From a virus, in the IMG/VR virus record IMGVR_UViG_3300027709_000045, positions 1 through 32,059 of that record: 32,059 nucleotides of DNA; one strand, written 5' to 3'. The notes below the pieces were generated by a model. The model searched no databases. It saw nothing but the letters and a program-made list of their open reading frames with translations, and was not told where the DNA came from. A program made the translations under genes and the position numbers. This document shows positions 6,541 through 15,811 of this stretch, in pieces. Within the stretch, counting starts at the first letter, position 1. Each line of letters starts with the position of its first letter.

Positions 6541-8877
6541 TTAAATTACGCAAGTTTCACATTGGTCTTCATCTTTTGGGGAGTCTAATTCTACTTGTGG
6601 CTCGAATGAGTTAGGTGTGCTTTCTGATCTTACTTCTACTTCTTCTGGAGTATCTGTTACATCAACTTTTAAATCGTATGTGTTTTGATAATATGATGTT
6701 TTCCATCCTAGTTTATATGTCATTAGCATATCTTGTATCATTGTACTCATTGGCACTTCGTTATTATCAAAGTGTGTTGGATTGTAACTCCAGTTACCAC
6801 TAATAGCTTGATCAAAGAACTTCTGCATTACAGCAACAATGTTAATGTAACCTTCGTTGCTTGGCATATCCCATAACAAAGTATAGTGATTTCTTAATGC
6901 TTGATACTGCGGAACAATCTGCTTAAGAGGTCCTTTTTTGGATTTCTTAACAGACAAGTATCCGCGAGGTGGTTCGATTCCATTTGTTGCATTCGACACG
7001 ATGGAACTGCTTTCTGATGGCATCTGTGCAGACAATGTTGAGTGCCGTAGGCCATGTTCCTTAATATCTTTGCGTAAAGAATCCCAATCATATTTTAATG
7101 TAATATTGCAAATTTCATCAAGATCTTTTTTATAATGATCGATGGGCAATAGTCCTTGGGAATATTTGGTTCGACTAAAGTACTCACATTTACCCTTTTC
7201 AGCCGCAAGGTGACATGATGCAGATAAAAGATAATATTGGAATGCTTCTGTTAATTCGTGTACTTTTGTTAATGCTTTTTTATCGGAATATTTTACTTGA
7301 TTCTTTGCTAGATAATGTGCTAGGCCAATATACCCAACACCTAAAGATCTACGTGCTTTAGTGCTTAATTCAGCCGCTTTTACAGGATATCGTTGATAAT
7401 CTATAATTTCGTCTAAAGATCTAACAGCTAAATCACATAGGCTTTCTAGTTCTTCTAGTTGATTAATTTTGCCAACATTAATTGCTGAAAGAATACATAA
7501 TGCAATTTCACCTTCTTTATCATCAATATGTTGTAATGGTTTTGTAGGTAGTGTAATTTCTTGACATAAATTACTCATATAAACAGTATCTGTAAAAGAA
7601 CTATGTGTATTACAATGATCAACATTCATAATATAAATGCGACCTGTTTCTGCACGTTCTTTGATTAAAGACGTGAAAAGATCCATTGCAGGAATTTTAT
7701 GTTTTCTTAGTGATGTTTTTCTTTCATACTTTTCATAAAGTTCTTGGAATAAATCTTGGTCAGTAAAAAATGCTTCATATAAGTCTGGAACATCATGTGG
7801 TGAGAAAAGAGTAATTTCTTTATTCTGTAATAATCGCTCATACATTAGTTTATTAATTTGAATTGAATAATCTAATTTACGAACTCTATTATCCTCAGTT
7901 CCTTTGTTATTTTTTAATACTAAAATATCTTCAATTTCGTAATGCCAAATAGGGAAGTGCGTTGTAGCACTACCTCCTCGTACTCCATTTTGAGTACAGC
8001 ATCTTACAGTCGACTCGAATTTTTTGAGGAACGGAATTATGCCCGTGTGTGCAACTTCGCCTCCTCTTATTTTAGAATTAATTGCTCGTATTCTGCCTGC
8101 GTTAATTCCTATGCCGGCTCTTTGTGCAGTATATCTACCAATCGACATATCACTAGCGAAAATACTATCAAGGGTATCGTCACTATCAACAAGAACACAC
8201 GAAGCAAATTGCCTAACAGGGGTACGCACCCCGGCCATGACTGGCGTTGGGATATTGATTTTAAAAAGTGAGGTCGCATCATAATATCTCCTTACATAAG
8301 CTAAACGATTTCTTTCTGGATACTCAGCAAATAATGTTGCCGCAATCATCATGTACATCATTTGTGGAGACTCAAAAATTTCTCCACTACTTCTGTCTTG
8401 ACAAAGGTACTTGTCAACAATTTGTCTTAGTCCTGCGTAAGTAAAATTTTCATCTCGTTGATGTTTAATATATTTGTCTAGTGTTTTGATCTCATCAGCA
8501 GAATATTTTTCTAGTATGTTAGGATCGTAAACCCCACGTTCAATATTTTTATCAATCATTTCTTGTAATGTAATAGGTTTGAAATGACCAAATGCTTCTT
8601 TATAGATTGGATATAGTAAAAGTCTTGCCGCGGCGTATTGATAATTTGGTATATCTAGGGAAATTAAATCATTTGCTGACCTAATTAAAATTTCTTGAAT
8701 TTCTTGTGTACTCATGCCATCATAAAATTGAATGTTTGCGTTCATTTCAATCTGTGATGCACTTACATTTGCTAATCCCTCACAGGCTTCTTCTACTACA
8801 AAATGAATTTTATTAACGTTTAATGGAACTAATCGACCATTTCGTTTTTGAATCTGTATTCCTACGCCATTTGACAT
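6541..8877 (-). CDS. nrdA: Ribonucleotide reductase class I, alpha subunit
   Basis: The 778-residue large subunit reduces NDPs to dNDPs. It starts with an ATP-cone (IQKRNGRLVPLNVNKIHFVV, about 8-95), the allosteric activity site. The barrel follows, with FASCVLVDSDDTLDSIFA carrying the first redox Cys and MSNLCQEITLPTKP around the second. MPSESSSIVSNATNGIEPPR is the typical loop of NrdA, and the C-terminal tail ends CETCVI, a CxxC that passes electrons from glutaredoxin. All motifs expected for an active class Ia enzyme are present and uninterrupted. An AATAAATA box lies 54 nt upstream. Confidence 0.98.
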   Translation of the reverse strand: MSNGVGIQIQKRNGRLVPLNVNKIHFVVEEACEGLANVSASQIEMNANIQFYDGMSTQEIQEILIRSANDLISLDIPNYQYAAARLLLYPIYKEAFGHFKPITLQEMIDKNIERGVYDPNILEKYSADEIKTLDKYIKHQRDENFTYAGLRQIVDKYLCQDRSSGEIFESPQMMYMMIAATLFAEYPERNRLAYVRRYYDATSLFKINIPTPVMAGVRTPVRQFASCVLVDSDDTLDSIFASDMSIGRYTAQRAGIGINAGRIRAINSKIRGGEVAHTGIIPFLKKFESTVRCCTQNGVRGGSATTHFPIWHYEIEDILVLKNNKGTEDNRVRKLDYSIQINKLMYERLLQNKEITLFSPHDVPDLYEAFFTDQDLFQELYEKYERKTSLRKHKIPAMDLFTSLIKERAETGRIYIMNVDHCNTHSSFTDTVYMSNLCQEITLPTKPLQHIDDKEGEIALCILSAINVGKINQLEELESLCDLAVRSLDEIIDYQRYPVKAAELSTKARRSLGVGYIGLAHYLAKNQVKYSDKKALTKVHELTEAFQYYLLSASCHLAAEKGKCEYFSRTKYSQGLLPIDHYKKDLDEICNITLKYDWDSLRKDIKEHGLRHSTLSAQMPSESSSIVSNATNGIEPPRGYLSVKKSKKGPLKQIVPQYQALRNHYTLLWDMPSNEGYINIVAVMQKFFDQAISGNWSYNPTHFDNNEVPMSTMIQDMLMTYKLGWKTSYYQNTYDLKVDVTDTPEEVEVRSESTPNSFEPQVELDSPKDEDQCETCVI

Positions 8878-8930
8878 GAAACTGTAATCTCCCCTTGCAT
8901 AATATTCGTTTTAGTAGTTGAATGATATTG

Positions 8931-8938
8931 TATTTATT
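8931..8938 (-). promoter_or_regulatory. Late-type promoter box AATAAATA upstream of nrdA
   Basis: On the minus strand AATAAATA lies 54 nt before the nrdA start. Its placement before an early/middle-type gene is a reason for caution. Confidence 0.4.
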
Positions 8939-9359
8939 GTAACCGTGGCATCCTGTAAATTCGTTGTGGTACAATATGTGTGGGTATCTCGGTCTTTTGA
9001 GTAACCAACCTGTGGTTGTAACACAAAACATCAGACTCAACGTGCAAAGGGTATAATAATTCTTCATTCACTCTGTCTATACTGATATGTATCTCAAACT
9101 TACTATCTTTAAACCTGTCGGTTAACTGTAGCGTGTAACATGATCCTAGCGTTAACATTAGGTCACAATAGCGATCATTCTGTAATAGTTCCCAAGGGCC
9201 TGGCCAAATTGCTTTGTCCCAAGGGTTAGTGCTTAATTTACACCGTTTTTTGCTGTTGTAAAAATTAATTACTTCGTTGAAAGGGTTAGTACTTGTTTCA
9301 AGCCGTGCTCTAAGGCTTGACCATTTTTTTAATTTAGTTGCATAATTTTCTTTTAGCAC
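8934..9359 (-). CDS. Conserved marine-phage protein of unknown function (141 aa)
   Basis: The 141-residue protein has a basic N-terminus and a central NPWDKAIWPGPWELLQNDRY segment, Trp-rich, which I recall from conserved unknowns beside tail-fibre genes of T4-like marine phages. LTDRFKDSKFEIHISID suggests a beta-rich C-terminal half. It starts with GTG at 9357-9359, overlapping the tail-fibre stop (TAGTG), so it is translated after that gene and may help with fibre folding or attachment; this is inference from position. Confidence 0.7.
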   Translation of the reverse strand: MLKENYATKLKKWSSLRARLETSTNPFNEVINFYNSKKRCKLSTNPWDKAIWPGPWELLQNDRYCDLMLTLGSCYTLQLTDRFKDSKFEIHISIDRVNEELLYPLHVESDVLCYNHRLVTQKTEIPTHIVPQRIYRMPRLQ

Positions 9360-10987
9360 TAGGACTTATAGTTCACCTTAAATAACAAATTCGCTGTATC
9401 ACTAGTTGTAGTGTTTATCATTTCAACGATTATAGTATCAACTATAGTGTTACCATCTTCGTCTGTTAAAGAAGCTCTAAATTGAAGGTTAGTTTCATAT
9501 AATGAACTACCCAAATAACTATGTTCATCAGTTAATGTAGCTGTGCCTAAAGATCTGTTAACTAGAATTTCAAGTGTTCCTTGTCTTACAGCATCAACGG
9601 CTGTTGATCTATAAATGTAGTCGATTCGAACAGTTCTATCTGTATCTCCAGGAGCTCTTAATACTCTAATATATGAATTTTGTTGTACAACATTAATACT
9701 ATAAGAATGTTCCATATCATAAATTGCTGGACCTTCAACTTCTGGAACATAAACTGTACCACTTATTAATGCTTGATTAAATGTTAACTCAGCTGATCTA
9801 TCAAAATAATCACTAGTTGAAACGTTACTTAATGCTGTTCCAAATGAATACTTAATACATGAATACGTTGCATTGGCTTCAACACCACCGTCATTACCTA
9901 CACCATGAAATATATTATGAGAGCTAGTATTAAAGTTTCCTATGTGAATCCAAATGCCTTGTCTGTCAATAGCTTGGAATTTACAATTCGTAATATAATT
10001 ATTAATAGGTCCTGTTAACATTCCAGCATTGTTTATTACTGTACCGTCGCCAAACACAAAGCCATAACCTGATACTTCAAATACACATTTGTCCCATAGA
10101 TTATTTTCTATATCATATTTAGATTCAACAGCTCTTGTAAATCCTGTAACCTGTACATTTCTAAAAGTATTTCTAATTGTATTAACAGCCGTACTTAAAC
10201 AAGCCATTCTAATTCCAATTTGATCAACAAGGTGTGCTGAACCACTTGTCCAGATACCTTCAATAATTAAATCTTCAAAAGTACTTTCACGACAACTTTG
10301 TAATAATACTCCGCAATGAGTTGAAGTATGCTTTAAAGTTAATCCTTTAAGTACAATATGCCTAGCTTGATTTAAAGTTGTGCTTGTAGCATCTAATGCC
10401 GGACTTCCGGGAGTACTTGCACTATTAACAGTTTCAATAATTGGAGCATTTGCTGTTTGTGTAATAACAACTTTGTCACTACCAGCACCAACAATAGTTG
10501 CGTGTGGAGGAACTTTTAAACTTGCTGACAAAGTATATTCACCAGCTGGTATTCTTAAAGTAACTCTACTAGCTGTACTTCCTTTTGTAGCAGTATTAAT
10601 ATAAAGTTGATCAATTGCTTGTTGAAGCTGTGTTGTTTGGTCTACGCCATCGCCTAATGCACCAAAACTTCTAACACTAACTACTTCGTCTAATCTATCT
10701 TGTAATGTTCTAGTAACAGGCGTTGTAGGTGTAACACCGGTCTGCATTGTAGCATCGTCTTTTGCGTATGTATATTGATCAGCAAAAGAGAATAAGTTAT
10801 CGTGTTGTGTTAATATTTTACTATTACCAACTGCTGGCGATCCTTCAGATACAGAACCATTACCTATGTAAAGTTCGCGAGTATCTACTGCCCAACCTAG
10901 TTCTCCGCCTGCTAATTGCGGAATTCCAGATCCTACGAGCTTCTGTCCTCGTCTAATTTGTATCCTAGAAATTTGTACAATTGCCAC
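9359..10987 (-). CDS. Tail fibre or tailspike with beta-helix (542 aa)
   Basis: The N-terminus (ISRIQIRRGQKLVGSGIPQL, then AGGELGWAVDTRELYIGNG) is the attachment module common to many marine phage fibre proteins. From about 95 (VVSVRSFGALGDGVDQTTQL) the sequence enters the pectate-lyase-3/beta-helix fold typical of tailspikes, with regularly spaced turns (for example ESTFEDLIIEGIWTSG and HNIFHGVGNDGG). The C-terminal 120 residues look like a separate beta domain. It probably binds or trims host surface polysaccharide. A CATAAATA box and AAGGAG precede the ATG at 10987. Confidence 0.88.
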   Translation of the reverse strand: MAIVQISRIQIRRGQKLVGSGIPQLAGGELGWAVDTRELYIGNGSVSEGSPAVGNSKILTQHDNLFSFADQYTYAKDDATMQTGVTPTTPVTRTLQDRLDEVVSVRSFGALGDGVDQTTQLQQAIDQLYINTATKGSTASRVTLRIPAGEYTLSASLKVPPHATIVGAGSDKVVITQTANAPIIETVNSASTPGSPALDATSTTLNQARHIVLKGLTLKHTSTHCGVLLQSCRESTFEDLIIEGIWTSGSAHLVDQIGIRMACLSTAVNTIRNTFRNVQVTGFTRAVESKYDIENNLWDKCVFEVSGYGFVFGDGTVINNAGMLTGPINNYITNCKFQAIDRQGIWIHIGNFNTSSHNIFHGVGNDGGVEANATYSCIKYSFGTALSNVSTSDYFDRSAELTFNQALISGTVYVPEVEGPAIYDMEHSYSINVVQQNSYIRVLRAPGDTDRTVRIDYIYRSTAVDAVRQGTLEILVNRSLGTATLTDEHSYLGSSLYETNLQFRASLTDEDGNTIVDTIIVEMINTTTSDTANLLFKVNYKS

Positions 10988-11008
10988 GTTTCAACTCCTT
11001 GTTTTATA

Positions 11009-11016
11009 TATTTATG
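11009..11016 (-). promoter_or_regulatory. Late promoter box CATAAATA of the tail fibre gene
   Basis: On the minus strand CATAAATATATAAAAC lies 21 nt before the tail-fibre ATG, with AAGGAG in between. It overlaps the end of the exonuclease gene. Confidence 0.6.
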
Positions 11017-11686
11017 CGAAACGGTCATAGTACTGGTACACCCTATCCCACCATTTAGCTTCCCAATCGGCAAAAGTGTCAGGATAAATGTCAAATTGTT
11101 GATATGTAAGGTCTCTACAACACATAAAAATATGGCCTTCTTTAATAGTAGTTCCGAAAATTTCATTATGTGCTAGAGCATAGGCTACTAACTGCATTTT
11201 ATAGTCATCAACCCATTCTTCTTTTTTAGGCTTGTTTGATTGCTTAAAGTCCATGATGCAATTTTGCCCTTTAAAGACGCCTACGAGGTCTGTAGTGCCT
11301 GCATATATCTTAGGATGGTATAATGACACTTCACTACCCCATATTTCACTTACAAACGTTAGTGCTTCTTCTTTTACTACTTTAGCCATATCATTAGCTT
11401 GTTGACTAAAAGGATTTGATCCAGCGGCTGGCCAATCACCTGTATCTATATAATCTTCTAGAAACTTGTGCATACGTGTACCAACACTTGCGGCCTCAGT
11501 TACAATTTCTTGTGCTTTCTGTTCACCAACTCTTTTACGCCATAAGTTAAGTTGGGTTTTATCTTTTGTTCTATCTAAGATTGTTGTAACACTAGCTACA
11601 GCATTACCGTCAGGACAAGAGTATAAACGTCTACCATCTACTGACTCCTTTTTAAGTGTTTTATAATCAAATTTTTGAGTAATCAA
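11012..11686 (-). CDS. PD-(D/E)XK exonuclease (Cas4/RecB/MGME1-like, about 224 aa)
   Basis: The nuclease core is visible: VGTRMHKFLEDYIDTGDW (helix with the conserved His), AGTTDLVGVF (first acidic residue), then CIMDFKQSNKPKKEEW, the D-x-K of the PD-(D/E)XK site, and QLVAYALAHNE, the Q-x3-Y motif of RecB-like exonucleases. Such enzymes degrade single-stranded or flap DNA during replication and recombination. The open frame extends up to 11782, but the best start is TTG at 11684-11686, which has GGAG 7 nt upstream; that overlaps the preceding oxygenase by 20 nt. It is the last gene of the haem operon. Confidence 0.85.
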   Translation of the reverse strand: MITQKFDYKTLKKESVDGRRLYSCPDGNAVASVTTILDRTKDKTQLNLWRKRVGEQKAQEIVTEAASVGTRMHKFLEDYIDTGDWPAAGSNPFSQQANDMAKVVKEEALTFVSEIWGSEVSLYHPKIYAGTTDLVGVFKGQNCIMDFKQSNKPKKEEWVDDYKMQLVAYALAHNEIFGTTIKEGHIFMCCRDLTYQQFDIYPDTFADWEAKWWDRVYQYYDRFA

Positions 11687-12293
11687 TTGTCGGCTCCATT
11701 GTAATATATTCAAACTTAAAGTTAACCACAAAGCACCTTCTTGGTGCTTTACAAGGGTATGTTCCATGAAATACGTTTCCATCCATTATAATAACTTTTC
11801 CTGGATAAGGATTAAAATGTAAACATATTTGGTTACCATCAGAATGAGGCATCAGCGTATAGGTACAACCATCTGTTGGTTGTACTTTTTGTTCATCTGT
11901 TATTGCATCAAAAAATATTATCATACTAATTAGACTAGGTTGTTGTGTATGATTATGTACTGCTTGATAGCCCCCATCTTTATATTCAATTGCCCATGCT
12001 TCATGAGGCGTTATGCTAATACCATAATTTAGATGTTGTTTTAGTTTTTTGTCTACCCAACTTGTTGGAACTAATTGGGATTTTGGATCAATGCTATATT
12101 GTACACGATCAGGAAACTCAGTCCTTTGGAAAGCATTAGCAAACACACCTATAGGCAATTCAGGGTGTTCAGTTTCTAAAACAAATTGATTAGTATTTGT
12201 AATGTAGAAATTATCTCCAGTAAAGTTTTCAGCTTTACTGTTCTCAAGAAAGTCTACCCATTCTATAGGATTTTTAATTGATTCATCTATCAT
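11667..12293 (-). CDS. 2OG-Fe(II) oxygenase-like protein, copy 4 (208 aa)
   Basis: The second half has the double-stranded beta-helix pattern of 2-oxoglutarate/Fe(II) oxygenases: YQAVHNHTQQPSLISMIIFF with an HxH metal-binding pair, then GKVIIMDGNVFHGTYP with the distal His, then RRCFVVNFKFE with an Arg suited to bind 2-oxoglutarate. These enzymes hydroxylate proteins, nucleic acids or small molecules; the substrate is unknown. The next gene upstream (12290-12904) is a clear paralogue, sharing the MDGxVFHGxYPxxxxRR block. ATGA overlap with that gene shows coupling. Confidence 0.78.
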   Translation of the reverse strand: MIDESIKNPIEWVDFLENSKAENFTGDNFYITNTNQFVLETEHPELPIGVFANAFQRTEFPDRVQYSIDPKSQLVPTSWVDKKLKQHLNYGISITPHEAWAIEYKDGGYQAVHNHTQQPSLISMIIFFDAITDEQKVQPTDGCTYTLMPHSDGNQICLHFNPYPGKVIIMDGNVFHGTYPCKAPRRCFVVNFKFEYITMEPTIDYSKI

Positions 12294-12904
12294 ACCTTTT
12301 CCTCCGGATCTAGCCAGTCAAAGTTTATATCAATTACAACTGTTCGTCTTGATCCTGTTACAGGATATACTCCGTGAAATACTTTACCATCCATTATAAC
12401 ACATTTGCCAGGCTCTGGTATATGATTTTTGAGTACTTGCGTACCATCAGGACAAGGCATTATTGAATAAAGCATACCATGAGTTGCTTGTGGCGTTTCT
12501 TCAATTGGTGGTTGTCCATCAAGGTGAATAACAACTGTAAGTTCTTGTGGGCCATGACAATGTAAGTGTTGGTATCCACCTTCATGATAGTCAACACACC
12601 AGGACATATTTACTTTACAATTTTTAATTGGTATTTTTTGTTCACGGCATTTATCTTCTGTCCATTTAGCAATTTTGCTAAAGTCTTTTTTCATTCGCTT
12701 TGATACATCCCATTGATGTCCTTTGAATGTAGTTTTATGATCGCTTTCGTCAAGACCCTTTTCTGTTTCTGTAAATAGATATTCAAACTCATCAAAGAAT
12801 GGACAGTATGTTTCAATTATAAATTGATTCATAGATGTAGTCATAAGGTCAGTAGCTGGAGTAGTTGTTACTACATTTGTATTAAATGCTTTAGGTAATG
12901 TCAT
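12290..12904 (-). CDS. 2OG-Fe(II) oxygenase-like protein, copy 3 (204 aa)
   Basis: Shares with copy 4 an N-terminal NQFIIETYCPFF-like segment, a metal motif YQHLHCHGPQELTVVIHLDG and the block GKCVIMDGKVFHGVYPVTGS followed by RR. This gives the HxH, distal His and Arg of a 2-oxoglutarate/Fe(II) oxygenase. Substrate unknown. It starts in an ATGA overlap with the stop of hemC, so it is translated with the haem genes. The pair probably arose by tandem duplication after entering the phage lineage. Confidence 0.78.
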   Translation of the reverse strand: MTLPKAFNTNVVTTTPATDLMTTSMNQFIIETYCPFFDEFEYLFTETEKGLDESDHKTTFKGHQWDVSKRMKKDFSKIAKWTEDKCREQKIPIKNCKVNMSWCVDYHEGGYQHLHCHGPQELTVVIHLDGQPPIEETPQATHGMLYSIMPCPDGTQVLKNHIPEPGKCVIMDGKVFHGVYPVTGSRRTVVIDINFDWLDPEEKV

Positions 12905-13731
12905 TGTAATATTTCCATTAATTTATCAGCCATAGCATAGCCCCAATCTTCTGGTCTGTTATAGACTCCTTTTCTTATTTTAACTATGCCTGTATGTTTA
13001 CCTTCTAAAAACATTTCAGCTATAAGTAGATTGTTCTGTACATTTCCTGCTAGTGCAGTATGACAGTCTCCACTTATCCTTTCTAACAATGCTCGTTCAA
13101 CTTGTGAATCAAAGTATGTTGGATAATGATTCATGCGTGAAATTAATTCATTTGTTTTAGTATCGTCTGTTCTAGTTTGTAATGCAATAATTCCTTGACA
13201 TACCGCAGGTACATTGTTTATTACTACTTGGTTTACGTCAATATTTAATAAATCTAGTCCTGCACCAGCTAGAACTATGGCATCATAATCTCCATTTTGT
13301 AACTTGGCTAATCTAGTTTCAATGTTACCTCTAATATCTTTTGTTTGCACCCACTCAAACATATTTTCTATTTGAGCTTTACGTCTTGGTGAACTAGTAC
13401 CAACAGTTGGAGATGCTTTACTAGTAATGTCACCTATCATATAATCTTTACAATTATTTCTTGGTAATACAACATTTACTGTTAAGCCTTCTGTTTTAAC
13501 ACCTGGCATATCTTTATAGCTATGAATAGCTACATCAATTTTTCCATCTAGTAATTCTTTTTCAATAGTGCTACAAAATACAGCCTTGCCACCCATTTCA
13601 GCTATAGGTGTTTTTTGATCTTTGTCACCTTCTGTATGTATAATACTTTGTTCCCATACTTTGCCATACTTTGCTTGGGCTAACGTCGCCTGGGCTAATG
13701 ATAATGAACTGCCTCTACATCCTACTTTCAT
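12901..13731 (-). CDS. hemC: Porphobilinogen deaminase (hydroxymethylbilane synthase)
   Basis: Joins four porphobilinogens into hydroxymethylbilane. Visible motifs are KVGCRGSSLSLAQA at the start; DVAIHSYKDMP with catalytic Asp66; VGTSSPRRKAQ and RGNIETRLAKL, the substrate-binding Arg segments; and SGDCHTALAG with Cys223, the attachment site of the dipyrromethane cofactor. Length is 276 residues against about 310 for bacterial enzymes, with the shortening mainly in the C-terminal domain. All catalytic residues I can place are kept, so it is probably active. It starts after GGAAG and 1 nt after the hemF stop. No HemD follows, although hemC and hemD are often adjacent in bacteria. Confidence 0.96.
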   Translation of the reverse strand: MKVGCRGSSLSLAQATLAQAKYGKVWEQSIIHTEGDKDQKTPIAEMGGKAVFCSTIEKELLDGKIDVAIHSYKDMPGVKTEGLTVNVVLPRNNCKDYMIGDITSKASPTVGTSSPRRKAQIENMFEWVQTKDIRGNIETRLAKLQNGDYDAIVLAGAGLDLLNIDVNQVVINNVPAVCQGIIALQTRTDDTKTNELISRMNHYPTYFDSQVERALLERISGDCHTALAGNVQNNLLIAEMFLEGKHTGIVKIRKGVYNRPEDWGYAMADKLMEILQ

Positions 13732-13732
13732 A

Positions 13733-14548
13733 TTACTTCCATTTCACCTCAGGTGGTAATGACATTAATATAGCATCCATATTACCTCCAGTTTTTAAAC
13801 CAAATTTAGTTCCTCTGTCATACATTAAATTAAATTCAGCATACCTGCCTCGTTTTATTAACTGGGTTTCTTTATCTGCTTTTGTATAATCTTTTCTACA
13901 GTTTAGTAAAACAGTATCAGTCATAATTAATAAAAATTGTTTGCCTACATCTTTTATAAAATCAAAGCTCATATGTTCAGGATCATTGTATTCAAAAAAT
14001 AGTCCACCAATCCCTCTTGTTTCTTTTCTATGTGGCAAATAAAAATATTCATCACAGGCTTTAGAAAACTTATCGTAGTATGCTGGATCATACAAATCAC
14101 ATACATCTTTACATTTAGAATGATACCAATGTTTATAAGCATCATCTTGTATACAAGGTGTTACGTCAAAGCCTCCTCCGTACCATGTTTTTCCAGTTTG
14201 AATCATTCTTGTATTAAAATGCATAGCTGGAACCATAGGGTTTTTAAAATGCAATACTACTGATATACCAGTTGCTTTATACTTACGGCTTTCTTCTGTG
14301 CCTGGTATTTCTTTTGCAAATTCTTTATTAAATTCTCCTGTAACATATGAAAAGTTTACTGTACCTTTTTCAAATATATTTCCATACATTACTCTGTGTT
14401 CTTGATGCCACCCTTCACGTGTTGTTTTATTAGGTGATATCATTTTTTTTCCAGGATAAAAACTTGAATCATTTTCTAACTCTTCGATTTTATCACATAG
14501 TTGTTGTTGTAGTTCTCTAAACCATAAATTCGCTGAAGTTATATTCAT
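13733..14548 (-). CDS. hemF: Oxygen-dependent coproporphyrinogen III oxidase
   Basis: Converts coproporphyrinogen III to protoporphyrinogen IX using O2. The HemF signature block is intact: NTRMIQTGKTWYGGGFDVTP, then YHSKCKDVCDLYDPAYYDKF, then LPHRKETRGIGGLFFEY, then the C-terminal RGTKFGLKTGG and LMSLPPEVKW. GWHQEHRVMYGNIFEKG and AMHFNTR supply the expected His residues. Length 271, slightly short of the usual 290-300. The start overlaps the hemE stop (TAATG), with GAGAGG upstream. Choice of the aerobic enzyme rather than radical-SAM HemN fits an oxygenated surface ocean. Confidence 0.97.
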   Translation of the reverse strand: MNITSANLWFRELQQQLCDKIEELENDSSFYPGKKMISPNKTTREGWHQEHRVMYGNIFEKGTVNFSYVTGEFNKEFAKEIPGTEESRKYKATGISVVLHFKNPMVPAMHFNTRMIQTGKTWYGGGFDVTPCIQDDAYKHWYHSKCKDVCDLYDPAYYDKFSKACDEYFYLPHRKETRGIGGLFFEYNDPEHMSFDFIKDVGKQFLLIMTDTVLLNCRKDYTKADKETQLIKRGRYAEFNLMYDRGTKFGLKTGGNMDAILMSLPPEVKWK

Positions 14549-15447
14549 TATGCAAACCTCTCTCGTATTGTATCTATAAAAGTGTGTACGTTATATTCTG
14601 GTGTTGTCTTATTAATGCCGTGCCCTAATCCACATATCCAACCTGTTCTATTAACTTCTTGTAGTTGGTCGCAATACATATTAAGTTGCATAACAAGTTT
14701 ATTTGGCGGCAGTAATAATAGTTGTTCATCAAAATTACCTTGTACAAAGCCTCTATCCGCTTCATTTAGCAACGTTTGTAAATTTTGTGTACTATCTATA
14801 CCTACACCGGCCCAATGGTAATGTTTAACTGCATTAACATCTTGTCCTTTGCAATAATATCCTACGTCTTTGTTTACTAATGGCTCTAAGAGTTTAACAT
14901 AAGCTGACCAATTGTTTACAGTTGCTACTCCACTATCAAAGATCATTACTTTCTCTGCACCTGCTTTTAATTGTAAATCTATATTTGCTTTTAATAAAGG
15001 AATTAATGTTAGAAGATCAACATCACCATACTGTTTAATAGTATGCGGTCCGCCAACAAAGCCAATTAAACTTACATTGTTAGGTAACATTTCTCTTGTT
15101 ATCTTTAATGCGTCTGCTTGAAACTCCATATGTTCAATGGCGGCATCTATATCTCCGTGTGTACTCCCTTCTAATTGTGGACCTGGGTTATATCTTAAGT
15201 CCATACCTAAACCCTCTAATGGAAATAAAATATCTGAAAACAAAATAGCAACATCTAAATTAAACTCTTTTACTGGCCCACACGCCACTTCGGCGGCAAG
15301 CTCTGGCTCTTTACATAACTGTTCGAATGTATATTTTTCTTTTAGCTTTTGATAATGACTATGGTATCTTCCTGCTTGACGCATAAACCATATTGGAGGA
15401 GTTGCTTGAGCAATTCGTCCACACGCATTATTAAATAGTTCATTCAT
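14548..15447 (-). CDS. hemE: Uroporphyrinogen III decarboxylase
   Basis: Removes four carboxyl groups from uroporphyrinogen III to give coproporphyrinogen III, which commits the pathway to haem rather than B12 or sirohaem. PPIWFMRQAGRYHSHYQ holds the two substrate-binding Arg; ILFSDILFPLEGLGMDL holds the catalytic Asp; WICGLGHGINKTTPEYNV near the end holds the conserved His. The ATG at 15445-15447 is chosen over an upstream in-frame start because it places the MRQAGRY motif about 20 residues in, as in bacterial HemE, and overlaps the Nfu stop. That gives 299 residues, shorter than the usual 340-350. Confidence 0.96.
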   Translation of the reverse strand: MNELFNNACGRIAQATPPIWFMRQAGRYHSHYQKLKEKYTFEQLCKEPELAAEVACGPVKEFNLDVAILFSDILFPLEGLGMDLRYNPGPQLEGSTHGDIDAAIEHMEFQADALKITREMLPNNVSLIGFVGGPHTIKQYGDVDLLTLIPLLKANIDLQLKAGAEKVMIFDSGVATVNNWSAYVKLLEPLVNKDVGYYCKGQDVNAVKHYHWAGVGIDSTQNLQTLLNEADRGFVQGNFDEQLLLLPPNKLVMQLNMYCDQLQEVNRTGWICGLGHGINKTTPEYNVHTFIDTIRERFA

Positions 15448-15811
15448 CTTTTGGTGGTTTTTGCCATAAGTCATAATCATAAGACATATAAGGATCTACT
15501 TGTGAATTAATATCTTCTTCACCATGCACTACTTTTACTTCTGGAATGTAATGCATAAGTGTACGTTCAACACCCATCTTTAAAGTTTGTGTTGACATAG
15601 CACATCCAGAACAAGCACCTGACATAAAGATAGTTGCAATTCCGTTAGCATGATCCCATTCTTTTAAACTTATTGATCCGCCGTGTTGGGCAACACTTGG
15701 TTGTAGTTTTTCTTCTATAATAGTTGCTATTGCAACTTCAATTTCTGCCGCAGTTTTTTCTTTATCTGCTGTACTGTCTGTTGAGTCTACTGTTTTATCT
15801 AGGTCCGTCAT
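15440..15811 (-). CDS. Nfu/NifU C-terminal-type Fe-S cluster scaffold (123 aa)
   Basis: After a Thr/Asp/Lys-rich head of about 22 residues comes a complete Nfu domain: IEEKLQPSVAQHGGSISL, then GACSGCAMSTQTLKMGVERT with Cys67-x2-Cys70, which binds a 4Fe-4S cluster at a dimer interface. Nfu proteins carry Fe-S clusters to target enzymes. Placed between oxygenase genes and hemE in overlapping frames, it suggests attention to iron cofactors during infection, or delivery to an Fe-S client elsewhere. None of HemC, HemE or HemF needs an Fe-S cluster, so its client is not in this operon. Confidence 0.93.
   Translation of the reverse strand: MTDLDKTVDSTDSTADKEKTAAEIEVAIATIIEEKLQPSVAQHGGSISLKEWDHANGIATIFMSGACSGCAMSTQTLKMGVERTLMHYIPEVKVVHGEEDINSQVDPYMSYDYDLWQKPPKDE

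Noticed and set aside
5413-8877. Intron or intein in nrdA or nrdB, common in T4-like phages
   Set aside because: Both genes read through at normal length with all motifs in place; the HNH gene at the left edge is not next to them.
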